Source: Steroidobacteraceae bacterium (GTDB taxonomy: Bacteria; Pseudomonadota; Gammaproteobacteria; Steroidobacterales; Steroidobacteraceae). From it: a stretch of 64,000 nucleotides of DNA. Shown in pieces: positions 53,901-62,885 of this stretch. Numbering within the stretch: the stretch's first letter is position 1; every line of letters starts with the position of its first letter. The position numbers and the translations under genes were made by a program. Below the pieces are notes generated by a model. That model was not told the DNA's origin. It ran no database searches and was given only the letters and a program-made list of their open reading frames with translations. The stretch covers positions 62,001-126,000 of the forward strand of contig JABAQU010000004.1 of NCBI GenBank assembly GCA_019187185.1, in the 5' to 3' direction.

Positions 53901-54402
53901 GCTCGGGCTCAACAAGGTCCAGAATCCCTGGCAGGGGTCGTTTGCGATCGCGTACCTCACCGATCTCGTCGAGGAGGCCGTGTATCGCGAATTCGAGTCG
54001 ATCTCGAACCGCGGCGGCGTGCTCGGCGCGATGGAGACGATGTACCAGCGCGGCAAGATCCAGGAGGAGAGCCTCTACTACGAGACGAAGAAGCACGACG
54101 GCTCGCTGCCGCTGATCGGCGTGAACACGTTCCTGTCGGGCCACGACGCGTCGGCAGCGCACGCGAACGTGGCGCTCATCCGCTCGACGGAGGAGGAGAA
54201 GCAGGACCAGGTCGCGGCGGTGCGTGCGTTCCAGCAGCGTCACGCGGCCGCGGCGCCTGCCGCGCTCGCGCGGCTGCAGCAGGTCGCGGCGAGCGGCGGC
54301 AACGTGTTTGCCGAGTTGATGGAGGCCGTGAGAGTGTGTTCGCTCGGGCAGATCTCGCGCGCGCTGTACCAGGTCGGTGGCCAGTACCGCCGCAACGTGT
54401 AG
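50947..54402 (+). CDS. icmF: Fused isobutyryl-CoA mutase IcmF
   Basis: 1151 aa with three parts in IcmF order. The B12-binding domain covers about residues 20-155 (SAASLFDGHDAAINLIRRLL, VAVSSYQGGHNEYF-like AIAVSSYQGGH). The MeaB-type G-protein chaperone covers about 205-450 (GITGTGGAGKSSLNDELL, VETAGIGQSDTGIVDHVD). The mutase barrel covers about 560-1130 (GNSGVSIATLDDMKKLYSGF, FYSVSISGYHIAEAGANP). It interconverts isobutyryl-CoA and n-butyryl-CoA with adenosylcobalamin. It has no Shine-Dalgarno sequence; the ATG lies about 30 nt after the probable start of transcription. Divergent from its presumed regulator. Confidence 0.95.
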   Translation: MSSRSAQQGRPPVVETGVQQLPLRFVSAASLFDGHDAAINLIRRLLQAHGAEVVHLGHNRSVADIVRAAIQEDADAIAVSSYQGGHNEYFAYMVDMLRELGASHIRVVVGGGGTIAPAEIAALEAHGVEKIYTPEDGRRLGLDGMIDDVLARVRRARKPAYEFAPLNPADPQHIARTISCLEGALGSDTARAQIARAIARNERHAPVIGITGTGGAGKSSLNDELLARFVRFFPDRNIAVVAIDPTRRRSGGALLGDRIRMNSLASERLFMRSLATRRRDSATSEALADVIALYQLAGYDLIVVETAGIGQSDTGIVDHVDLSLYVMTSEYGAASQLEKIDMLDYADMVVLNKFEKRGAEDALRDVRKQWRRNHPDRLKIADAEVPVFPTIASRFNDPGVNHLFAAVCARLGWPVEGVGPTVFKSHAALIPAGRVRYLAEIAEGGRAANAAVDRQVSAARAAHAHHESLRALRDPALPAPLDRYPQSALDEGDATRRELRAAYNTALDEIGAAGIADLKAWPARLAAVTDETYTYEVRGRPVTGENYTETLSRNRVPKLAVPRFADWGEILEFIGKENLPGAYPYTGGVYPYRREAEDPTRMFAGEGPPERTNRRFHLLASGHEATRLSTAFDSTTLYGEDPDTRPDIYGRTGNSGVSIATLDDMKKLYSGFDLCRPSTSVSMTINGPAPMILAMFMNTAIDQRIERWLRAEGRWAAAEARIAELHRAILATGAPLPAYKGALPDGHDSAGLALLGISGEQLVAPGVLDRETYLRLRAEALALVRGTVQADILKEDQAQNTCIFSTEFALRMMGDVQQYFIDHKVRNFYSVSISGYHIAEAGANPVSQLAFTLANGFTILEYYLARGMKIDDFAPNLSFFFSNGMDPEYAVIGRVARRIWARALRERYGGDARSQMLKYHVQTSGRSLHAQEIQFNDIRTTLQAMYALFDNCNSLHTNAFDEALTTPTEDSVRRAVAIQLIINRELGLNKVQNPWQGSFAIAYLTDLVEEAVYREFESISNRGGVLGAMETMYQRGKIQEESLYYETKKHDGSLPLIGVNTFLSGHDASAAHANVALIRSTEEEKQDQVAAVRAFQQRHAAAAPAALARLQQVAASGGNVFAELMEAVRVCSLGQISRALYQVGGQYRRNV

Positions 54403-54417
54403 GTCGAACGCGGCGGG

Positions 54418-55671
54418 TTACTGGTAGCGTGCGAGCGCGAGGCCGCGCGTGTCGATTTCGGGTTGTCGACCCGTGACCAGGTCGGCGATCACGCGTCCCG
54501 AGCCGCAGGCCATGGTCCAGCCGAGCGTGCCGTGCCCGGTATTGAGCCACAGGTTGCGCCAGCGCGTGGCGCCGACGATTGGCGTGCCATCCGGCGTCAT
54601 CGGGCGCAGGCCGGTCCAGAACACGGGACTCGAGTAGTCTCCGCCCGCGCCGAAAAGGCTCCGTGCCGAGCGCTCGAGCGTCGCCTGGCGCGCCGCGTGC
54701 AGGCGGTCGTTGTAGCCGGACAGTTCCGCGGTGCCGCCCACGCGGATGCGTTCTCCGAGGCGTGTGATGGCCACCTTGTAGGTCTCGTCCATCACGGTCG
54801 ACACGGGCGCCTTCGCCTCGTCCGTGACCGGGACCGTGATCGAGTAGCCCTTGACGGGGTAGATCGGCAGGCGCAGCCCGAGCGAGCGCGCCATCGGCGT
54901 CGAGTAGCTGCCGAGCGCGAGCACCCAGGCGTCGGCGGACACGGGCCCGGCGTCTGTCATGGCGGACTCGATGCGATCGCCCGCGTGCACGAATCCGCGC
55001 AGGGTCGTATCGAACCTGAACTGCACGCCGCGCGCGCGCGCCAGGGCCGCGAGGCGTTCGGTGAACAGATGACAGTCGCCGGTTTCATCGCCCGGCAGGC
55101 GCAGGCCGCCGACGATCAGCGTTCGCACATCGGCGAGGCCCGGCTCGGCCGCAATGCAGCCATCCGGATCGAGCAGCTCGTAAGGCACGCCGAGTTCGCG
55201 CAGGACCGCGATGTCGCCTGCGGCGCCGTCGAGCTGCCTTTGCGTGCGAAACAGCTGCAACGTGCCGCGCGAGCGCTCGTCGTACGCGATGCCCGTGTCG
55301 GCACGCAGCCGGCGCAGCACGTCGCGGCTGTACTCGGCGATCGGCACCATGCGACTCTTGTTCACCGCGTAGCGCGCCTTCGTGCAGTTGCGCAGCATGC
55401 GCAGGATCCACGCCCACATGGCCGGGTCCCACTGCGGGCGCAGCACGAGCGGCGCGTGCGGCGTGAAGAGCCACTTCACCGCCTTCCACGGCATGCCGGG
55501 TCCGGCCCACGGCGAGGCGTAGCCCGGAGAAATCTCACCGGCGTTCGCGAAGCTCGTTTCGAGCGCGACGCCCTTGCGGCGCTCGATCACGGTCACCTCG
55601 GCGCCCGCCTGCGCGAGATACCACGCCGATGTGACGCCGATGACGCCTCCGCCCAGGACCGCGATCTTCAC
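54418..55671 (-). CDS. dadA: D-amino-acid dehydrogenase
   Basis: 417 aa, GTG start after GGAGCT. FAD motif [22 protein letters not shown] (in part) at the N-terminus, [30 protein letters not shown], and the C-terminal [20 protein letters not shown] plus [17 protein letters not shown]. All are DadA signatures. It oxidatively deaminates D-alanine and other D-amino acids at the inner membrane and feeds the quinone pool. No alanine racemase gene follows as it does in enteric dadAX. Confidence 0.95.
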   Translation of the reverse strand: MKIAVLGGGVIGVTSAWYLAQAGAEVTVIERRKGVALETSFANAGEISPGYASPWAGPGMPWKAVKWLFTPHAPLVLRPQWDPAMWAWILRMLRNCTKARYAVNKSRMVPIAEYSRDVLRRLRADTGIAYDERSRGTLQLFRTQRQLDGAAGDIAVLRELGVPYELLDPDGCIAAEPGLADVRTLIVGGLRLPGDETGDCHLFTERLAALARARGVQFRFDTTLRGFVHAGDRIESAMTDAGPVSADAWVLALGSYSTPMARSLGLRLPIYPVKGYSITVPVTDEAKAPVSTVMDETYKVAITRLGERIRVGGTAELSGYNDRLHAARQATLERSARSLFGAGGDYSSPVFWTGLRPMTPDGTPIVGATRWRNLWLNTGHGTLGWTMACGSGRVIADLVTGRQPEIDTRGLALARYQ

Positions 55672-55797
55672 TGTGAGCTCCGTTGCCGGGTTCGCTGCGG
55701 CTGTGCGCGCATTGTCCGGTATTTCGCGGCGGAATTGACAGCGCCCCAGGGCAGGCGATAACACCGTGCCTCCGATGTTGCGACGGCGTGCCTGCCG

Positions 55798-57414
55798 ATG
55801 AAACGAGGATTGATGCTGCTGCCGTGTTTGGTCGCGCTCGCGCTCGCGCCGGCGCTGCCGACACCGTCGCCGGCGCAGACCGTCGCGGCCCATCCGGTCG
55901 CAACGGTCGCCACACCGCTCGAGCTCTATCCCGGCTTGTTCGAACGCGTGCAGATGGAGCAGGTGTTCCCTGACGGCAAGACATTCGTCGATGCCGTGCC
56001 GCGTGAATCGCCGCAGGCCGTGCTCGCCGCATACCGGCGCCAGGCCGCCGCGCCCGGCTTCGACCTGCGCGCCTTCGTTGCGGCGCACTTCGTCGCGCCG
56101 TCCGACGCCGCGAGTCGTTACCGCACCGGCGATGCGGACGTCACGACGCACATCGACCGGTTGTGGTCGGTCCTCACGCGCCCGCCCGACGTCGCGGTCG
56201 CCGGCTCGTCGCTGCTGCCGCTGCCGTACCGGTATGTCGTGCCGGGCGGACGGTTTCGCAAGATCTATTACTGGGATTCCTATTTCACGATGCTCGGGCT
56301 CGAGGAGAGCGGCCGCCACGATCTCGCGCGCGACCTGTTGCGGAACTTCGCGTACCTGATCGATGCCTGCGGCCATGTTCCGAACGGCAACCGCAGCTAT
56401 TACCTGTCGCGCTCGCAGCCGCCGTTTTTTGCCGCGATGGTCGGGTTGATCGCGCGGCACGACGGCGAGGCGGTACTTGTGCAGTATCTGCCACAGCTCG
56501 AGCGCGAGCATGCGTTCTGGATGGCAGGCGCCGCGGGCCTCGCGCGCGGCGCGGCACATCGCCGCGTCGTGCGGCTCGCGGACGGCAGCCTCCTCAATCG
56601 CTACTGGGACGACCGCGACGTGCCGCGCGAGGAGAGCTGGCGGGAGGATGTCGCCACGGCGCGCGAGGCGGCGCGCCTCGTGCCTCCCCGGCCGGCGGCC
56701 GAGGTGTACCGCAATCTGCGCGCAGCGGCCGAGAGCGGCTGGGATTTCAGTTCGCGCTGGCTCGCCGACGGACACACGCTCGCGACGATCCGCACCGTCG
56801 ACATCATTCCGGTCGACCTCAACAGCCTTCTCTATCATCTCGAGCAGACGCTCGCGCGCGCTTATCGCGCGGCCGGGCGCGAGGCCGACGCGCGCCGCAT
56901 CGGCGCGCGCGCGTGGGCGCGCCGCGAGGCGATCCACCGCCATCTCTGGGACCCGGTGCGCCAGATCTTCGGCGACCTCGCGTGGCGCGAGGGCCGGTTC
57001 ACGTCGTCGGTGAGCGCGGCAATGCTCTATCCGCTCTACTTCGGCGTCGCGACGCGCCGCGAGGCCGACGGCGTGGCTGCGACGGTTCGCCGGGATCTTC
57101 TCGCGTCGGGCGGCCTCGAGACCACCACGGTGGCCTCGGGCGAGCAGTGGGATGCGCCGAACGGCTGGGCGCCGCTGCAATGGCTCGCGGTCGAGGGGCT
57201 GCGGCGCTACGGCCAGCAGGACCTCGCTGCCGAGATTGCCCGCCGCTGGATCCACGAGAACCTTGCCGTGTACCGCACGACCGGCAAGCTCGTCGAAAAG
57301 TACGACGTCGGTGGCGGCGGTGGCGCGGGCGGCGGCGAGTATCCGGCGCAGGACGGCTTCGGCTGGACGAATGGCGTGCTGCGGCGGTTGCTGGCGCTTT
57401 ATCCGCCGGACTGA
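55798..57414 (+). CDS. treA: Periplasmic trehalase (GH37)
   Basis: 538 aa. Signal peptide [17 protein letters not shown] with cleavage near residue 27. Family signatures [16 protein letters not shown] (signature 1; about 149-164) and [13 protein letters not shown] (signature 2; about 457), with the catalytic acid in the [16 protein letters not shown] region and the C-terminal glycine-rich [22 protein letters not shown]. It hydrolyses trehalose to glucose outside the inner membrane. The convergent plsC stop lies 2 bp after it. Confidence 0.95.
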   Translation: MKRGLMLLPCLVALALAPALPTPSPAQTVAAHPVATVATPLELYPGLFERVQMEQVFPDGKTFVDAVPRESPQAVLAAYRRQAAAPGFDLRAFVAAHFVAPSDAASRYRTGDADVTTHIDRLWSVLTRPPDVAVAGSSLLPLPYRYVVPGGRFRKIYYWDSYFTMLGLEESGRHDLARDLLRNFAYLIDACGHVPNGNRSYYLSRSQPPFFAAMVGLIARHDGEAVLVQYLPQLEREHAFWMAGAAGLARGAAHRRVVRLADGSLLNRYWDDRDVPREESWREDVATAREAARLVPPRPAAEVYRNLRAAAESGWDFSSRWLADGHTLATIRTVDIIPVDLNSLLYHLEQTLARAYRAAGREADARRIGARAWARREAIHRHLWDPVRQIFGDLAWREGRFTSSVSAAMLYPLYFGVATRREADGVAATVRRDLLASGGLETTTVASGEQWDAPNGWAPLQWLAVEGLRRYGQQDLAAEIARRWIHENLAVYRTTGKLVEKYDVGGGGGAGGGEYPAQDGFGWTNGVLRRLLALYPPD

Positions 57415-57416
57415 TG

Positions 57417-58163
57417 CTACGCGGCCTGCGACAGGTCGGGCTCGCCGAGCGCAGCGAGGATTTCGCGCCGCGCGCGATCGCGCAGCGCGGCGGTCGACTG
57501 TTCGTCCCCCGCCGCGGCCGCGGGCAGCGCCGGCAGGAATTCGACATCGATGAGCCCTGGCGATAGGAGCAGGCTCGGCGCAGGCAGCGCGGTGCGCGAT
57601 CCGCGGATCACGCACGGCATCACCGGGCAGCCGGCACGGGCCGCGGTATGGAAGGCGCCCGAATGAAATTTCAGCAGCCCGGGGCGCTTCGCAAAGGTGC
57701 CCTCGGGGAAGAACACGAGCGAGTGGCCGTTCGTCGCGTTGCGCAGCACCCGGCGCGCATCGCTCGCCCCCTTGTGCCGGTCGAATCGCTCGACGAACTC
57801 CGACCCGATGCGTGCCAGCAGGAAGCTCGCGAGCGGCACTGCGGACATTTCGCGCTTGATCACGAAGCCGAAGCGCGGCGGCAGCACGGCCGTGAGCACG
57901 AGGCCATCGAGGTAACTCGCGTGGTTCGCGACGACGACACACTGCCCGGCGGGCAGGCGCGCGGGATGTCGGACCGCGAGCCGCAGGCCGACCACGACGA
58001 GCCAGCCGCGGGCCGCAAAGCGCGCCGCGCTGCGCCGCAGTCGCAGGGTCGGCAGCAGCAGGACGCACGCGAGCACGCCGAGTGCCACCGGCAGGAATGC
58101 GAGGCCTGCGTAGATCGTGTAGGCGACGCGGAGCGGCACCGGCAGGCGGTACGTGGAATTCAT
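57417..58163 (-). CDS. plsC: 1-acyl-sn-glycerol-3-phosphate acyltransferase
   Basis: 248 aa with an N-terminal membrane helix ([24 protein letters not shown], in part). Acyltransferase motifs: [14 protein letters not shown] (HxxxxD), RDRHK-type [32 protein letters not shown] and PVMPCVIRG. It makes phosphatidic acid from lysophosphatidic acid at the inner membrane. Start 58163 chosen to begin just before the hydrophobic segment. Divergent from xerD. Confidence 0.9.
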   Translation of the reverse strand: MNSTYRLPVPLRVAYTIYAGLAFLPVALGVLACVLLLPTLRLRRSAARFAARGWLVVVGLRLAVRHPARLPAGQCVVVANHASYLDGLVLTAVLPPRFGFVIKREMSAVPLASFLLARIGSEFVERFDRHKGASDARRVLRNATNGHSLVFFPEGTFAKRPGLLKFHSGAFHTAARAGCPVMPCVIRGSRTALPAPSLLLSPGLIDVEFLPALPAAAAGDEQSTAALRDRARREILAALGEPDLSQAA

Positions 58164-58287
58164 GGTGTGCGGTATCGCGCTTTCCGGGGCATGGCGGTGT
58201 GAACTGGTTCTCTTTATGTTAATGCTTCCGGGCATATGTGAAGGTGATCACGCCCCCTCCCGGAGGGGTCCCCCACACTCGGTTCCG

Positions 58288-59220
58288 ATGGCACGTCCCG
58301 CAACTGCACCCGAATTGCGCAAGAGCGCCGGCGAGACCGACCCGGCGGTCTCCCGTTTCATCGACGCCGTGTGGATGGAGCGCGGACTGTCGTCGAACAC
58401 GCTCGCCGCCTATCGCGCGGACCTGACCGCGCTCGCGCGCTGGCTCGCCGAGCACGGTCGCGAGATCTCGGCGACCACCCGCGCCGACCTGATGGATTTC
58501 ATTGCGTTTCGCGTGCAGGCCGGTGCGCGCCCGCGCTCGACCGCGCGCCAGTTGTCGTCGTTCCGGCGCTTCTTCCGCCACCTCGTCCGTGAAGGCGTGC
58601 TGCGCGAGGACCCCACCGCGCAGATCGCGATGCCGAAGATCGGCCGCTCGCTGCCGCGCTCGCTCAGCGAGGAGGAAGTGGAGTCGCTGCTGAATGCGCC
58701 GGTGATCGGCGATCCGCTCGGCAACCGCGACCGCGCGATGCTCGAAGTGCTGTATGCCACGGGCCTGCGCGTTTCCGAACTCGTGAGCCTGAAGCACAGC
58801 CAGGTGAACCTGAACCAGGGCGTGCTGCGCGTCGTCGGCAAGGGCAACCGCGAGCGCCTGATCCCGCTCGGCGAGGAGGCCGTGCGCTGGCTCGGCGAAT
58901 TCGTGCGCGGCCCGCGCAACGAGATCCTGCTCGATCGCACGACCGACTACCTGTTTCCGACCCGGCGCGGCGACCGCATGACGCGCCAGGCGTTCTGGCA
59001 CATCATCAAGCGCTATGCGCGCAAGGCCGGCGTCGAGCGCGACCTGTCGCCGCACACGTTGCGGCACGCTTTCGCGACCCACCTGCTGAACCACGGCGCC
59101 GACTTGCGGGTCGTGCAGATGCTGCTCGGCCATTCGGACCTCTCGACGACGCAGATCTACACGCACGTGGCGCGCGAGCGGATGAAGGAACTGCACGCGC
59201 AGCACCATCCGCGCGGCTGA
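58288..59220 (+). CDS. xerD: Tyrosine recombinase XerD
   Basis: 310 aa. N-terminal core-binding domain (DAVWMERGLSSNTLAAYRADL, RQLSSFRRFFRHLVREG), then the catalytic domain: ATGLRVSELVSLK (Arg I), VVGKGNRERLIPLG, SPHTLRHAFATHLLNHGADLR (His-x-x-Arg; in part), MLLGHSDLSTTQIYTHV (His and nucleophilic Tyr). It resolves chromosome dimers at dif with XerC. Order xerD then dsbC is common in proteobacteria, which supports XerD rather than a phage integrase. Confidence 0.95.
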   Translation: MARPATAPELRKSAGETDPAVSRFIDAVWMERGLSSNTLAAYRADLTALARWLAEHGREISATTRADLMDFIAFRVQAGARPRSTARQLSSFRRFFRHLVREGVLREDPTAQIAMPKIGRSLPRSLSEEEVESLLNAPVIGDPLGNRDRAMLEVLYATGLRVSELVSLKHSQVNLNQGVLRVVGKGNRERLIPLGEEAVRWLGEFVRGPRNEILLDRTTDYLFPTRRGDRMTRQAFWHIIKRYARKAGVERDLSPHTLRHAFATHLLNHGADLRVVQMLLGHSDLSTTQIYTHVARERMKELHAQHHPRG

Positions 59221-59287
59221 GGTAGACTACACGGCCCCTGCGGAGCCGACCGAACCAATCCGGGTCCGGCGGGTCGAACCCACCACC

Positions 59288-59992
59288 ATGCTGCGATCCA
59301 CCATTCTCGTCCTGTCCCTCGCCCTGTTCGCGACCGGTGTGCGCGCCGATGTCCGCGCGGACATCGCAAAGAAGTTCCCGGGCACGACCGAAGCCGACAT
59401 CCGCACGACGCCGATGCAGGGCCTCTACGAGCTGCGCCGTGGCGGCGACGTCGTGTATGTGAGCGCCGACGGTCGCTACGCGCTGATGGGCGACCTGTAC
59501 GACCTCAATTCGAACAGCAACCTCACCGAAACGCGCCGGCGCGGGCTGCGCAAGACCCTGCTCGCGGCCGTGCCGGACAGCCAGACGCTCGTGTTCTCGC
59601 CGAAGGACCCGAAGTACACGATCGACGTCTTCACCGACGTCGATTGCGCCTACTGCCGCAAGCTCCACAGCCAGATCGCCGAGTACAACCGGCTCGGCGT
59701 GCGCGTGCGGTACCTGTTCTTCCCGCGCAGCGGTCCCGACACCGAGTCGTGGCACAAGGCCGAGAGTGTCTGGTGCGCGGCCGACCGCAACGACGCGCTG
59801 ACCCGCGCCAAGCGCGGCGAGGCCATCAAGTCGAAGCCCTGCGGGACGACGCCGGTCGCGAAGGAATACCAGCTGGGCGAGGATCTCGGGATCCAGGGCA
59901 CGCCGGCCATCGTGCTCGCCAACGGCGAGATGCTGCCGGGCTACGTGCCGCCGGCGATCCTGGTCGATCACCTCAAGTCGATCACCCGCTAG
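59288..59992 (+). CDS. dsbC: Periplasmic thiol:disulfide isomerase DsbC
   Basis: 234 aa. Signal peptide STILVLSLALFATGVRA, dimerisation domain (IRTTPMQGLYELRRGGDVVYV), linker helix, and thioredoxin domain with the active site DVDCAYCRKLHSQ (CAYC) and cis-proline loop IQGTPAIVLANGEMLPGY. It reshuffles wrong disulfides in exported proteins and is kept reduced by DsbD. It lies 67 bp after xerD. Confidence 0.95.
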   Translation: MLRSTILVLSLALFATGVRADVRADIAKKFPGTTEADIRTTPMQGLYELRRGGDVVYVSADGRYALMGDLYDLNSNSNLTETRRRGLRKTLLAAVPDSQTLVFSPKDPKYTIDVFTDVDCAYCRKLHSQIAEYNRLGVRVRYLFFPRSGPDTESWHKAESVWCAADRNDALTRAKRGEAIKSKPCGTTPVAKEYQLGEDLGIQGTPAIVLANGEMLPGYVPPAILVDHLKSITR

Positions 59993-60018
59993 CGCGGGCG
60001 CAGGGCAAGCGCCTAGCG
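59987..60018. terminator. Possible hairpin between dsbC and fdxA
   Basis: CGCTAG-CGC and GCGC-CTAGCG form a nine- to ten-pair stem with one bulge and a loop of about 13 bases. The arms contain the stop codons of both convergent genes. No T-run follows on either strand. Confidence 0.35.
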
Positions 60019-60336
60019 TTCGAGCAGGTCGCGCTTGCCGGGCTTGCCTTCCCACTCCTTGGCATCCGCAGGCGGCTCGCCTTTCTCGGTGATCACCGGC
60101 CACTTGCGCGCCAGCTCGGCGTTCAGCGGCTTGTACTCGACCTGGTCCGCCGGCAGTTCCTCTTCGGAGAAGATCGCCTCGACCGGGCATTCCGGCTCGC
60201 ACAGCGTGCAGTCGATGCATTCGTCGGGGTCGATCACCAGGAAGTTCGGGCCCTCGTGGAAGCAGTCGACGGGGCAGACTTCCACGCAGTCCATGTACTT
60301 GCACTTGATGCAGTTCTCGGTGACGACGAAGGCCAT
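60013..60336 (-). CDS. fdxA: Seven-iron ferredoxin FdxA
   Basis: 107 aa. [22 protein letters not shown] and [15 protein letters not shown] (parts) give the [3Fe-4S]/[4Fe-4S] ligand pattern of Azotobacter-type ferredoxin I, followed by the long C-terminal extension ([20 protein letters not shown]) seen in the family. Cytoplasmic electron carrier. ATG 60336 is used because AGGA lies 7 nt upstream; an ATG two codons earlier is too close. Confidence 0.96.
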   Translation of the reverse strand: MAFVVTENCIKCKYMDCVEVCPVDCFHEGPNFLVIDPDECIDCTLCEPECPVEAIFSEEELPADQVEYKPLNAELARKWPVITEKGEPPADAKEWEGKPGKRDLLER

Positions 60337-60403
60337 GACCATTCCTGAAGCCGGGGCCGCCCATTTTGCCATGCAGGGCACGGCGAGCGTAGCGTACGGT
60401 GCG

Positions 60404-60943
60404 TCAGCGTGACCGATAGTCGAACGTCGCGTAGTGGTAGCGCTCGCTGCCCGCGGCGCGATCGGCGAAATACCGCCGCAGAGTGAACGTGATGCTCGGG
60501 AACGCGAGGTCGTCCCACGGGATCTCGGCCTCGGTGACGAGTTTCGACTCGAGACTCTCCGGCCCGACGCCGAACTCGGGCGCGGCGAGACGCGCACGGA
60601 AGAACACGTGCACCTGGTGCGCGTGCATGACGTGCACGATCGACACGAGCGAGCCGATCTCGACACTCGCGAGCGCTTCTTCGTGGGATTCGCGCTCGGC
60701 GGCCTGTTGCAGTGTCTCGTCGTTTTCCATGAAGCCGGCCGGCACGGTCCAGAAGCCGCGTCGCGGTTCGATGGCGCGCTTGCACAGCAGGATGCGGCCG
60801 CCGTCTTCCGGCACGCAGCCGACCACGAGCTTCGGGTTCTGGTAGTGGATCGTGCCGCAGCGTTCGCAGACGTAGCGCGGCAGGTGATCGCCCGGCGGCA
60901 CCTGCCGCACGACCGGCGCCCCGCAATGACTGCAGAAATTCAT
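60404..60943 (-). CDS. Nudix hydrolase with N-terminal zinc ribbon
   Basis: 179 aa. CSHCGAPV and [15 protein letters not shown] form a four-cysteine zinc ribbon. The Nudix box G-x5-E-x7-R-E-x2-E-E is matched by [20 protein letters not shown] (about residues 70-89). It is shorter than NudC and lacks its SQPWPFP site, so it is probably an ADP-ribose or nucleoside-diphosphate hydrolase of another group. Its start codon shares one base with the stop of the DUF3313 gene (TGATG). Confidence 0.9.
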   Translation of the reverse strand: MNFCSHCGAPVVRQVPPGDHLPRYVCERCGTIHYQNPKLVVGCVPEDGGRILLCKRAIEPRRGFWTVPAGFMENDETLQQAAERESHEEALASVEIGSLVSIVHVMHAHQVHVFFRARLAAPEFGVGPESLESKLVTEAEIPWDDLAFPSITFTLRRYFADRAAGSERYHYATFDYRSR

Positions 60944-61617
60944 CAGTGCGCTGCGGCGCCGGCGAGCGCGCGCGCCGCGTCGAGACCCTCGCGGATCGCC
61001 TTCGCCCACTGCGTCATCACGCGCCGCGCATCGGCGAGGTTGGTTACGGCATTCGTGATCCGGAACTCGCCATGGTCCATGCCTTCCCGGCGGTCGACGA
61101 CGCGCGCGAGCAGCGTGCCGCTGTCGCCGTCGCGAAACTCCGCAGCGAGCGTCATGCGGCCCGGATCGACCGTATAGGTGCGCACGATGCCTGCGGTCGT
61201 GAGGCTCGTGTCGGGCGCATTGATGTACAGATCGACGATCCGCGGCGTGATGTGCAGCGTGTCCGGGCCCGATTCGGCGACGATCCGGTACTTGCCGTCG
61301 GCGGCGAGTGTCTCGGTGAAGACCTTGCGGAATTCGGCGGCGAGCACCTGCCTGATGCGATCGGTGTCGACGCGCCGGAAGGCCACCGACCCGGCATTCG
61401 GGTCCCAGTTCCTGTCGAACGATACCTCGAGCGGATCGAGCATGATCTCCGTGTAGCGCGCGAGGCTCGCCCCCGGCTTGACGTACACCGCGTCGAACTT
61501 CTTCTGCGGGTACAGCTCGAGCCCGTCCCAGGTCCGGGCCGGCGGCGGCGCGGTGGCGCACGATGCGAGCAGCAGCGCCATGCCGGCGGCGCCGATGAAT
61601 ACTCCCGGTTTGCGCAT
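60943..61617 (-). CDS. DUF3313 family lipoprotein
   Basis: 224 aa. Signal with a lipobox ending in LLLASCATAP, so it is probably a lipoprotein. ELYPQKKFDAVYVKPGASLARYTEIMLDPLEVSFDRNWDP (parts) is the typical DUF3313 N-terminus, and the body alternates hydrophobic strands (GKYRIVAESGPDTLHITPRI). Function unknown. The start lies 27 bp downstream of tRNA-Leu on the same strand, so it could be read through from the tRNA promoter. Confidence 0.85.
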   Translation of the reverse strand: MRKPGVFIGAAGMALLLASCATAPPPARTWDGLELYPQKKFDAVYVKPGASLARYTEIMLDPLEVSFDRNWDPNAGSVAFRRVDTDRIRQVLAAEFRKVFTETLAADGKYRIVAESGPDTLHITPRIVDLYINAPDTSLTTAGIVRTYTVDPGRMTLAAEFRDGDSGTLLARVVDRREGMDHGEFRITNAVTNLADARRVMTQWAKAIREGLDAARALAGAAAH

Positions 61618-61644
61618 GCGACAGTCCTCGTGGGCCAATGGGTC

Positions 61645-61731
61645 TGGTGCCGGGAGAGGGAATCGAACCCACACTCTGTCGCCAGAACCGGATTTTGAGT
61701 CCGGCGCGTCTACCAGTTCCGCCATCCCGGC
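61645..61731 (-). tRNA. tRNA-Leu (anticodon CAA)
   Basis: 87 nt including an encoded CCA. Acceptor arms GCCGGGA and TCCCGGC pair fully. The anticodon stem-loop is CCGGACTCAAAATCCGG with loop CTCAAAA, giving CAA, which reads UUG. A long variable arm (TTCTGGCGACAGAG) and GGTTCGATTCC in the T-arm confirm a class II leucine tRNA. Confidence 0.97.
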
Positions 61732-61804
61732 CGGCCGAGGGAAAACTTTGCCAGATCGCCGCTGCCGCTGCGACCTTTTTCCGCGCAGGCGCATCTATCT
61801 GTCC

Positions 61805-62389
61805 GTGGCTGGACTCGGAAACATCCAACCCGATGCAGAGCTGCTCGCGGCGGCCGCACGCGGTGACCGCGCGGCGCGCGAACGGCTCTACCTGCTGGTC
61901 GCGCCGGCCGTCCACGGCTTTGCGCGGCGGATCGTTTCACGCACGGCGGCCGATGACATCATGCAGGACACCTTGATGGCACTCTTCGAGCATCTCCCCG
62001 GGTTTCGCGGCGACTGCCCGTTCGGGCTCTGGGTGCGCCGCATCGCCCTGACGCGCTGCCTGATGCACTTGCGCTCGCCCTGGCAGCGTCTGCGGATCGT
62101 GCCGGGCAGGGCGGTGGCCGAGGACGCGGCGCCCGGCGCGCCGGTCGGTGACCTGCTCGACCTGCAAAGAGCCCTCGATTCGCTGCCTGCCGTCGCGCGC
62201 GCAGTGCTCTGGATGCATGCGGTGGAAGGTTGCACGCACGAGGAGATCGCCCGGGCCTTCGGGCGCAGCGTGAGTTTCTCGAAGTCCCAGCTTGCGCGTG
62301 CCCAGTCCAGGGTGCGCGGCAGCGGCGCGGTCGAAGCACACGACCTGGAGGAAGCGGCATGCATGCCGACGATGGACTGCGGGCGCTAG
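61805..62389 (+). CDS. ECF-type RNA polymerase sigma factor
   Basis: 194 aa from GTG; no clear ribosome-binding site, and the start is the weakest part of the call. Region 2 is RERLYLLVAPAVHGFARRIV, TAADDIMQDTLMALFEHLPGF and GLWVRRIALTRCLMHLR. Region 4 is ALDSLPAVARAVLWMHAVEG, CTHEEIARAFGRSVSFSKSQLARA. It is followed by an overlapping gene for a membrane protein that probably restrains it (31-bp overlap). Confidence 0.9.
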   Translation: MAGLGNIQPDAELLAAAARGDRAARERLYLLVAPAVHGFARRIVSRTAADDIMQDTLMALFEHLPGFRGDCPFGLWVRRIALTRCLMHLRSPWQRLRIVPGRAVAEDAAPGAPVGDLLDLQRALDSLPAVARAVLWMHAVEGCTHEEIARAFGRSVSFSKSQLARAQSRVRGSGAVEAHDLEEAACMPTMDCGR

Positions 62390-62868
62390 CCGCTCTCGAC
62401 GCCACGCGCGCAGCGCCGTACGCCTACGGGGAGTTCGAGCGGCGCGCAGAGCGCGCGCGCGTGCGCGCCCGCCGCCGGGAGACCCGCCTGGCCGCGAGCG
62501 CCGCCGCGGTGATTGTCTTCGCGCTCGCGGGCACGCTGCTGTACGTGGCGATGCGCGCGCCGGTGCGCGGCACCGGCTCGCAGGTCCCGGCGACGGCGGC
62601 AACGTCCCGTGCACCCGCCGTGCGCGACAGCGGCGCCGCCTGGCTCGCGCCGCAGTCGGGCGACCCCGCCGTCGTCAGGGTTGGCCGGTATGCAACGGTC
62701 GCGGCTCTCGAGGACCGCATCGCGCTCATCGACGACCACCTGAACGACAGCCGGCTCGACGGCGATCCGGTCGCCGAGATCGCGAACCTGCGGCGCGAGC
62801 GCGCCCGGCTCGTGAACGCGCTGGTGAGCGTGCGCTATGCGCAGTCGCTTGCCGCGAACCTGCCATGA
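62359..62868 (+). CDS. Single-pass membrane protein, probable anti-sigma factor
   Basis: 169 aa with a GGAGGA site inside the sigma gene. A charged cytoplasmic N-terminus (YGEFERRAERARVRARRRETR) is followed by one membrane helix (SAAAVIVFALAGTLLYVAM, about 50-68) and a periplasmic part with a coiled-coil-like stretch ALEDRIALIDDHLND. It lacks the HxxxCxxC zinc motif of ZAS-type anti-sigma proteins. The role is inferred from gene order and topology. Confidence 0.65.
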   Translation: MHADDGLRALAALDATRAAPYAYGEFERRAERARVRARRRETRLAASAAAVIVFALAGTLLYVAMRAPVRGTGSQVPATAATSRAPAVRDSGAAWLAPQSGDPAVVRVGRYATVAALEDRIALIDDHLNDSRLDGDPVAEIANLRRERARLVNALVSVRYAQSLAANLP

Positions 62869-62885
62869 CGACGATGGAGCGAACC

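Noticed and set aside
50941-54243. 1100-codon open frame on the minus strand
   Set aside because: Antisense to icmF, with no domain or start signal; the plus strand shows all three IcmF domains.
55672-58068. Minus-strand frame extending the dadA gene upstream by some 800 codons
   Set aside because: The extension is antisense to trehalase and has no protein character; dadA starts at the GTG with a ribosome site.
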